A stretch of 57,227 bases of DNA from Gemmatimonadota bacterium (lineage in GTDB: Bacteria > Gemmatimonadota > Gemmatimonadetes > Longimicrobiales > Gaopeijiaceae): assembly GCA_013002885.1 (NCBI GenBank), contig JABDLS010000035.1:1-57227 (forward strand), given 5' to 3'. A program made the translations under genes and the position numbers. Shown one piece after another: positions 52,477 to 57,227 of this stretch (the stretch's first letter is position 1; each line of letters opens with the position of its first letter). The notes beneath the pieces were generated by a model. It was not told the DNA's origin. It did not search any database and worked only from the letters and a program-made list of their open reading frames with translations.

Positions 52477-53706
52477 ATGGATCCGACCCCCACCCCCGTG
52501 GTTTCCGAGAGTGCGCCCCCCGTGTTGACGCGTGAGCAGATCAGTGTCCGGCTGCGGGAGGTGGCCCTGTTCCAGGGACTCAGCCAGGACGATCTGTCGG
52601 AGCTCCTCGGGATCTCCGAGGCGGTGCGTGTCGACGCTGGCGAGTACGTCTTCGAAGAGGGCGAGCGTGGCGACCATTTCTACGTCATCGTCCACGGTAG
52701 CATCGAGCTCAGGAAGGCAACGGGATCGGGCTTCAAGAAGCTGGCGATCATGAAGGCCGGGCAGGCTTTCGGCGAGATGGCGCTGCTCAACCAGACCCCG
52801 CGGTCGGCTTCCGCATACGCCCTCGAGGACACGTATCTCCTGTCCGTCTCCCGGGCGGCCTTCGCGCAGATGCTGGGCGGTGACACGCTTTCGGTTCGGC
52901 TCCTCAAGAATCTGTCCAAGGCGCTGTGGGCCACTTCGGTTCGACTCGCCGCCCAGAACCAGACCCGGGGGTCCACCGACCACGATACCGGGCATGAGAC
53001 GCTGGCGGAGTTCAACCGGCTACTGCGGGCCCGTCTTCTCCCCCGGGTCACCCCCAGGGTGAGCGGCTACGACATCGCGGCGGCGACTTTGGCTCCCCGG
53101 CAGGGCTCGGGAGCCACGGCGTGGGACTGGTTCGTCCTGACCGATGGCCGGCCGGCCTTCGCCGTCATGAAGGCGGTGAAGAATGACATCTTCGCAGCTC
53201 AGCGCCTCGCGGCCGCGCGCATGCTCCTCCGGAGCCTGGCAGCCGAGCCACAGCCGTCTCTGGGTTCCCTGCTCACGAAAACCTCACGCGGCCTGCGGGC
53301 CGGGTGGATCGAGGGTCTGTCCGGGCCCGTCATGGTCGGGATCGTGGCCTTGGCTGACGGTGCCGGGGAGTGGGCCGAGGCCGGGGCGATCACGGCACTC
53401 GTCGTGCGACGGGACGGTGCGGCCGAAGACCTCAGTCGTCACGCGCCTCCTCTCGGTGAGGACGGCGATCGGAACTACGAATCCGAGATCATCGTGATGG
53501 CTGAAGACGACTGCGTGGTGGCCCTTACCGATGGCCACTCGGACGCTGCGGCCTCGGTGACAGAGGCGCTCGAAGGTCGCGGAATCGGGAATGCTCGCGA
53601 CGGCCTCAGCCGGGTGGTGGGGCGCGCCTCACCGGCCGACGGCTCCACCGGTGGCTCTTCTGACGTGAGTGCGTCGATCATTCGACGGACCGCTCCGTCC
53701 CGATAG
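52477..53706 (+). CDS. cNMP-binding protein with degenerate SpoIIE/PP2C-like domain
   Basis: A 409-residue protein divergent from the MBL-caspase-cyclase operon. Residues about 25-145 are a CRP-type cyclic nucleotide-binding domain: LFQGLSQDDLSELLG and a phosphate-binding cassette FGEMALLNQTPRSASAYA with Glu100, Arg109 and Ser110, compatible with cAMP. Residues about 195-400 follow the outline of a SpoIIE/RsbU phosphatase domain (SGYDIAAATLAPRQGSGATA, RPAFAVMKAVKNDIFAAQRL, IIVMAEDDCVVALTDGHSDA). The acidic metal ligands expected in those places are mostly absent. It is thus probably a cAMP-responsive binding or adaptor protein, not an enzyme. There is no helix-turn-helix. Confidence 0.82.
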   Translation: MDPTPTPVVSESAPPVLTREQISVRLREVALFQGLSQDDLSELLGISEAVRVDAGEYVFEEGERGDHFYVIVHGSIELRKATGSGFKKLAIMKAGQAFGEMALLNQTPRSASAYALEDTYLLSVSRAAFAQMLGGDTLSVRLLKNLSKALWATSVRLAAQNQTRGSTDHDTGHETLAEFNRLLRARLLPRVTPRVSGYDIAAATLAPRQGSGATAWDWFVLTDGRPAFAVMKAVKNDIFAAQRLAAARMLLRSLAAEPQPSLGSLLTKTSRGLRAGWIEGLSGPVMVGIVALADGAGEWAEAGAITALVVRRDGAAEDLSRHAPPLGEDGDRNYESEIIVMAEDDCVVALTDGHSDAAASVTEALEGRGIGNARDGLSRVVGRASPADGSTGGSSDVSASIIRRTAPSR

Positions 53707-53725
53707 GGGGTACGTCGTACGCCCC
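53706..53725 (+). terminator. Hairpin at the end of the cNMP-binding gene
   Basis: GGGG-GTACG, a one-base loop, CGTAC-(G)-CCCC starts within the stop codon. There is no T-tract, so its strength as a terminator is uncertain. Confidence 0.35.
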
Positions 53726-53733
53726 AGATGAGC

Positions 53734-53745
53734 CGAACCGGTTCG
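53734..53745. promoter_or_regulatory. 12-base perfect palindrome upstream of the Paa-like cluster
   Basis: CGAACCGGTTCG lies 43 bases before the first gene of the cluster. A second small hairpin (GGGGT-GA-ACCCC, 53751-53762) follows. Either could be an operator for the operon. Confidence 0.35.
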
Positions 53746-53788
53746 TCCCAGGGGTGAACCCCCACTGAAACCGAAAGACGAAGAGCCG

Positions 53789-54088
53789 ATGGCTGTTACG
53801 GAAAAGACGATACGCGATGCCCTGAAAGGGGTGAAGGACCCCGAATTGGGTCTCGACCTGGTCGTGCTCGGCCTCATCTACGATATCGAAGTAGAGGGCG
53901 ACCACGTGGACGCCGTCATGTCCCTGACGTCGCCGATGTGTCCCGTCGCCGGCGAGATCGTCAACAGTGTCAAGGACGCCATCGAGGGCGTGGAAGGCAT
54001 TGAGAGCGCCGAGGTCGAGCTCACGTTCGATCCGCCGTGGACGCCCGACCGCATCAACCCCTTGATCCGGTCCTCCCTCGGGCTTTGA
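53789..54088 (+). CDS. DUF59/MIP18 (SufT/PaaD N-terminal-like) protein
   Basis: A 99-residue single-domain protein covering exactly one DUF59/MIP18 unit: IRDALKGVKDPELGLDLVVL, GLIYDIEVEGDHVDAVMSLT, the conserved Cys in SPMCPVAGEI, and VELTFDPPWTPDRI. Such proteins assist iron-sulfur or diiron maturation. It heads the Paa-like cluster and is distinct from a second DUF59 gene four positions on. It could be a SufT-like general factor or a dedicated assembly factor for the epoxidase. Confidence 0.85.
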   Translation: MAVTEKTIRDALKGVKDPELGLDLVVLGLIYDIEVEGDHVDAVMSLTSPMCPVAGEIVNSVKDAIEGVEGIESAEVELTFDPPWTPDRINPLIRSSLGL

Positions 54089-54164
54089 GGGCGGACGGGC
54101 CCATCACAACGTTCATCACGAGCTCCCGCCCTCAGGGCGTGTGAGCCATGGAAGCGAGAGGTTC

Positions 54165-55115
54165 ATGAGCCGATTCACCGACGACGAGCTCAAGCAGAAG
54201 GTCCAGGATGGCTACATGGTGGAAAGCCTCGAGGACATGACCGAGGGGTACCGCAAGGCGCTCCGCGTGCAGCTCACCGTTCAGGCCGATACCGAACTGA
54301 TGAGTGCCCCCTCGTACTGGATGGCGGCACGTCACGCCCCGTCGACCAACACGCAGGTGAGCGCCCACGCCATCATCCAGGACGAGCTCGCTCACGCGAA
54401 CATCGCCTACCGTCTGCTCGAGGACATCGGCGAGTCCAAAGAGCAGCTCGTCTACGGGCGTCAGCCCCACGAGTTCAAGCACCCGTATGGCTTCGACCAG
54501 CCGCTGGACAACTGGGCCGAGTTGGTAGTGGCCAACGGCTTCTTCGACCGGGCGGGCATCACGCTCCTCTCCGACGTCCATCAGAACACTTCGTATGCGC
54601 CGCTCAAGCGCGCGCTCGTGAAGATCGACATGGAGGAGACGTTCCACCTCCGCCACGGCGAGGTCTGGATGCGCCGGCTGGCGAAGGCCGGCGGTGAGGC
54701 GCGGGAGCTGCTACAGCGGGCGGTCGACTGGATGTTCCCCATGACCATCGAGTGGTTCGGTCTCCCCGACGACCTCAAGCGCCACTCGGGTCAGCTCGAC
54801 TACCGACTGAAGGGCCTGACCAACGACCAGCTACGGCAGGTCTGGATGGCGTCCACGGTGCCGCTCTGCGAAGAGCTCGGACTCGACGCTCCGGCACACT
54901 GGAATGCGGACAAGGAGGAGTACGTCCTCGACTATCCCTTCCCCTGCCAATACGATGCCGTCGACAAGCACTGGGCGTTCGACGAGGGCGAGATCTCGTG
55001 GGATGCCGTCTTCGAACGGTGGAAGGGCCGTGGACCCATGAACGAGATCTACGTGGAGTCCGTACAGCGCTCCCGTGGCGACGTAACGCGGTGGCTCGAC
55101 GGCAAAGCGGCCTGA
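54165..55115 (+). CDS. paaA: Phenylacetyl-CoA 1,2-epoxidase catalytic subunit-like protein
   Basis: A 316-residue ferritin-like diiron protein. Ligand helices are visible: Glu44 in QADTELMSAPSYW, Glu74 and His77 in QDELAHANIAYRLL, and Glu158 and His161 in DMEETFHLRHGE. Length and motifs match PaaA, which epoxidises the aromatic ring of phenylacetyl-CoA with O2. No phenylacetate-CoA ligase or downstream isomerase is in the window, so the substrate could be another CoA thioester. The ATG at 54165 has GAGAGG upstream; an in-frame GTG eight codons earlier is less likely. Confidence 0.9.
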   Translation: MSRFTDDELKQKVQDGYMVESLEDMTEGYRKALRVQLTVQADTELMSAPSYWMAARHAPSTNTQVSAHAIIQDELAHANIAYRLLEDIGESKEQLVYGRQPHEFKHPYGFDQPLDNWAELVVANGFFDRAGITLLSDVHQNTSYAPLKRALVKIDMEETFHLRHGEVWMRRLAKAGGEARELLQRAVDWMFPMTIEWFGLPDDLKRHSGQLDYRLKGLTNDQLRQVWMASTVPLCEELGLDAPAHWNADKEEYVLDYPFPCQYDAVDKHWAFDEGEISWDAVFERWKGRGPMNEIYVESVQRSRGDVTRWLDGKAA

Positions 55116-55119
55116 CGGG

Positions 55120-55548
55120 ATGAGCACGACGACGCTTCCGGTGACGAGACGGCGCGATGGGGGCCTACCCGTCCACGTCAGTGTCCACAAGAGCGGGGGA
55201 CGCGATCTCTGGTCCTCCCCTCTCGCCGAGGCGCCGGAGGACCCCGTGGCAGCTACCTGGGAGGCGCTCCAGGAGGTGCTCGATCCGGAGATCCCCATCA
55301 GCCTCCCCGAGCTCGGCCTGATCTACGGTGTCGGGTTCGACGCCGGTGCGGTGACGGTGCGGCTCACCTTCACGGCCACGGCGTGTCCCTGCATGGAGTT
55401 CATCAAGGAAGACATCACCGACCGTCTCGAGTCGGAGCAGTGGATCGACAGGGTGCAGCTGGTCGAAGTCTGGGATCCCCCATGGACCAGCGACAGGATC
55501 ACACCCGAGGGGCGAGCCAAGCTCCGCCAGCTCGGGGTCAGCGCGTAG
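55120..55548 (+). CDS. paaD: PaaD-like DUF59 protein lacking the zinc ribbon
   Basis: A 142-residue protein. The first 40 residues are a variable extension, then a DUF59 domain: ATWEALQEVLDPEIPISLPE, LGLIYGVGFDAGAVTVRLTF, TATACPCMEFIKEDI and VWDPPWTSDRITPEGRAKL. Classic PaaD (about 165 residues) has this domain followed by a C-terminal zinc ribbon. Here the ribbon is absent and a matching ribbon is encoded 1.1 kb downstream. PaaD is needed for maturation of the epoxidase. It starts four bases after the paaA stop. Confidence 0.85.
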   Translation: MSTTTLPVTRRRDGGLPVHVSVHKSGGRDLWSSPLAEAPEDPVAATWEALQEVLDPEIPISLPELGLIYGVGFDAGAVTVRLTFTATACPCMEFIKEDITDRLESEQWIDRVQLVEVWDPPWTSDRITPEGRAKLRQLGVSA

Positions 55549-55622
55549 AAGGCTACCATGCTTCTTCCATGGCATTCGCGGCCGGCATGTAGCCCCACCA
55601 AGGACAGGACGCAGCCAAGCAC

Positions 55623-55853
55623 ATGTTAGATAAGGTTTACGACGTCTTCGCCCGGAAGGATCGGGGCGACCAGCTCGTTCACATCGGCTATGTCGACGCC
55701 ATGGACGACGAGACGGCCAAGGTCCACGCCTGGACCACGTACGACGAAGAGCGGTGGTTCGAGATGTGTGTCGTCGAGCGGACGGCCATCGTGCCGGTGA
55801 ACCGCGACGACGGACCCTTCGCCAAGGCACGGAGGGCCGCCCACCATGACTGA
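55623..55853 (+). CDS. paaB: PaaB-like small subunit
   Basis: A 76-residue protein: YDVFARKDRGDQLVHIGYVD, then AMDDETAKVHAWTTYDEERWF and VVERTAIVPVNRDD. This is the PaaB pattern (a short alpha/beta protein bridging PaaAC heterodimers), slightly shorter than the usual 90-95 residues. The ATG at 55623 lies 74 bases after the PaaD-like gene. It overlaps paaC by eight bases. The small size makes the family call moderately secure; gene order supports it. Confidence 0.8.
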   Translation: MLDKVYDVFARKDRGDQLVHIGYVDAMDDETAKVHAWTTYDEERWFEMCVVERTAIVPVNRDDGPFAKARRAAHHD

Positions 55854-56634
55854 TGTGCTCGACGTCGATTCGTTGCCCGCCGTCGACCGCCGGGCCCTCG
55901 AGCGTCTCATCCTTACTCTGGCCGACTCCAAGCGGCTCATGGGCATCCGCTACTCGGACTGGCTCCTTGGCGCCCCCTCCATCGAGACCGGCATCGCTAC
56001 GTCGTCCATGGCCCAGGACGAATGGGGGCATGCCCGGCTCGTGTACGCCATGCTCAAGGACCTGGACATCGATCCTGTCGCCGTCGAGCACGACCGGTCG
56101 CCCGAGGAGTACGCCTCCATCGGAGCCTTGGACCAGGAGATGCCCGATTGGGCGGCTCTGGTCGCGGCCATGGTTCTCGTCGATGGCGCCCTCACCACGG
56201 CCCTGGCGTCCTTCGCCGAAGGCACCTTCGAGTCGGCTCGTGGTCGCGTTCCGAAGATGCTGGCCGAAGAGGAGTTCCATGCCAGCCTGGGGACTGCATG
56301 GTACCGGCGGCTCGCAAGGTCCGAGGGCGACGCGCGACGCCTGCTCATCGAGGCCACCGAGGCGATGCTCCCCGATGTGCTGGCGTGGCTCGGAGCCGAC
56401 GACGGGCCTGCGCGAGCGGTGGCAAATGCGGGGGTCATCGGTCCTGCGGATGAGCTGCTCGCGGCGTTCCGCGACAGGGTGCGCGACGTGGTGGCCCTCG
56501 CCGACATCGATGTCGACAGAGCGACGGCTACGACCGGGTGGGATGAGGCTCGTGGCCGTACGCCGGGGCATCCCGACGAGCACGCCGTGGAGCGTGTGCG
56601 CGGAGACAAGAACCGGGCGCTCTTCGTCGAATGA
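55846..56634 (+). CDS. paaC: PaaC-like structural subunit of the epoxidase
   Basis: A 262-residue ferritin-like protein paralogous to PaaA. Segments are LTLADSKRLMGIRYSDWLLG, MAQDEWGHARLVYAMLKDLD and LAEEEFHASLGTAWYRRLA. Both Glu-x-x-His pairs (Glu59/His62 and Glu142/His145) are kept, whereas Lys29 occupies the place of the helix-1 ligand Glu. Typical PaaC is structural and has lost diiron ligands; this one looks intermediate. The stop overlaps the next start by four bases (ATGA). Confidence 0.88.
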   Translation: MTDVLDVDSLPAVDRRALERLILTLADSKRLMGIRYSDWLLGAPSIETGIATSSMAQDEWGHARLVYAMLKDLDIDPVAVEHDRSPEEYASIGALDQEMPDWAALVAAMVLVDGALTTALASFAEGTFESARGRVPKMLAEEEFHASLGTAWYRRLARSEGDARRLLIEATEAMLPDVLAWLGADDGPARAVANAGVIGPADELLAAFRDRVRDVVALADIDVDRATATTGWDEARGRTPGHPDEHAVERVRGDKNRALFVE

Positions 56635-56882
56635 CCGACGACGACCATGTGGTGGGACGACCGCCATTCCGCGAAGGGCAGGTGTCGGGATCCGCTCGTG
56701 GGTCGTTCCGGGCGAAGGAGCGTATGGAAGAGGCGCCCGACAGTCTGCCCGAGGCCCCGGACTGTCCGTTCTGTGATGGCGTCGAAACCGAGCTCATGAG
56801 CGCCTTTGGCGCTCACGCCTCGGTGAGCACCTACTGGTGCCGGGTGTGCCGGAGTCCGTTCGAGCTGATGAGGTGGCGGTAG
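56631..56882 (+). CDS. Stand-alone zinc-ribbon protein, C-terminal half of a split PaaD
   Basis: An 83-residue protein with a disordered first half. The second half is DCPFCDGVETELMSAFGAHA, continuing SVSTYWCRVCRSPFE. The two CxxC pairs with an S-x-FG core match the C-terminal zinc ribbon of canonical PaaD (CPxC, SxFG, CxxC, PFxxF). It is coupled to paaC by an ATGA overlap. With the DUF59-only PaaD-like gene upstream it would reconstitute full PaaD function as two polypeptides. Confidence 0.78.
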   Translation: MTDDDHVVGRPPFREGQVSGSARGSFRAKERMEEAPDSLPEAPDCPFCDGVETELMSAFGAHASVSTYWCRVCRSPFELMRWR

Positions 56883-56986
56883 GGTCGAACAGGCTACGGC
56901 GAAAATCGTCGTGGGCTGGCCGATGGCTCATGAGAGGCGCAATATGCGAGCCGCTCAAGCCACTCACGACCCAGACCTGAGACACC

Positions 56987-57227
56987 ATGCAGAAACGTGC
57001 GATTAACCCGACCAACTGGCTCGAGGGCTTCAACATCCACCACGGGATCGAGGTGACGGGTGGGGAGCGCGTGCTCTACCTCTCCGGGCAGACCTCGACT
57101 ACCGCCGAAGGGGCCCCGATGCATGCCGGCGACCTCGTAGCCCAGTTCAAGTTGGCCTGGTCGAACCTCAAGGACGCACTCGCCGAAGCCGACATGGCAC
57201 CATCCAACGTCGTTCGGCTCAACTTCT
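56987..57227 (+). CDS. RidA (YjgF/YER057c/UK114) family protein, truncated by window edge
   Basis: The 80 visible codons begin KRAINPTNWLEGFNIHHGIE and include VLYLSGQTSTTAEG (typical RidA strand and loop), AGDLVAQFKLAWSNLKDALA and MAPSNVVRLNF. Canonical RidA deaminates reactive enamine/imine intermediates using an Arg in its C-terminal half, not visible here, so the subfamily cannot be assigned. It lies 104 bases after the split PaaD ribbon gene and may be unrelated to the operon. Confidence 0.85.
   Translation, partial: MQKRAINPTNWLEGFNIHHGIEVTGGERVLYLSGQTSTTAEGAPMHAGDLVAQFKLAWSNLKDALAEADMAPSNVVRLNF

Noticed and set aside
44567..53706. Reading the caspase/cyclase locus as an anti-phage (CBASS- or type III-like) system
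   Set aside because: There is no CD-NTase, Cap, CARF or phage-linked gene, and the protease, FecR protein and CHASE2 sensor are exported or face outward. Signalling at the envelope fits better.
55165..56667. A 500-codon minus-strand frame across the paa genes
   Set aside because: Antisense to four recognisable Paa genes and compositionally unlike protein.

Overview
The window is GC-rich (about two-thirds G+C by eye), gene-dense bacterial chromosome with almost no spacer over 250 bases. Several features point to Gemmatimonadota, with Acidobacteriota second: a PadR regulator overlapping an 888-residue duplicated orphan ABC permease (ADOP), many secreted S9, PIG-L and NHL-propeller proteins, a DUF2911 lipoprotein, and abundant Ser/Thr kinases and caspase-like peptidases. 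No insertion sequence, phage gene, CRISPR array, tRNA or rRNA was seen. This looks like native chromosome, not an island.

Layout. 1-896: N-terminal half of an aconitase-family hydro-lyase (minus). 1096-16345: secreted and transport functions. These are an S9 peptidase, an NSS sodium symporter, a four-gene BMP-type nucleoside ABC importer, a large PIG-L deacetylase, an orphan solute-binding lipoprotein, an SSS symporter preceded by a 40-codon membrane peptide too small for usual gene calling, and an NHL/TPR protein. 16416-21640: haem operon hemC-hemD-hemB-hemL-hemE. 21747-24786: a palindromic operator followed by padR and the ADOP permease. 24864-25940: phosphofructokinase. 26171-29914: a CsgG-like protein, a CsgG-like/caspase fusion and a membrane PHP phosphoesterase. 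29925-33016: RF3, a DUF2911 lipoprotein and a VOC protein.

33076-36854 is a phosphosignalling operon of Ser/Thr kinase, FHA reader and PP2C phosphatase. The kinase and the FHA protein share a short Thr-Asn-Pro linear motif. 36945-43180: a TPR lipoprotein, two tandem NHL lipoproteins, and a divergent HupE-like membrane protein with a third NHL protein. 43200-44510: a second Ser/Thr kinase.

44567-53706 is the most interesting block. One minus-strand operon encodes an MBL hydrolase, a metacaspase with a DUF4384-like tail, a CHASE2 adenylate cyclase, a FecR-like protein and a GAF/HD-GYP protein with a large insertion in its catalytic domain. A divergent gene encodes a cyclic-nucleotide-binding protein fused to a degenerate SpoIIE/PP2C-like domain. 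The block therefore holds a cyclic nucleotide writer, a reader, a candidate hydrolase and a protease, and could be an envelope-stress-gated protease circuit. That role is inferred from gene content and has no direct support.

53789-57227: a phenylacetyl-CoA-epoxidase-like cluster in which PaaD is split into two genes, followed by a RidA gene cut by the window edge.
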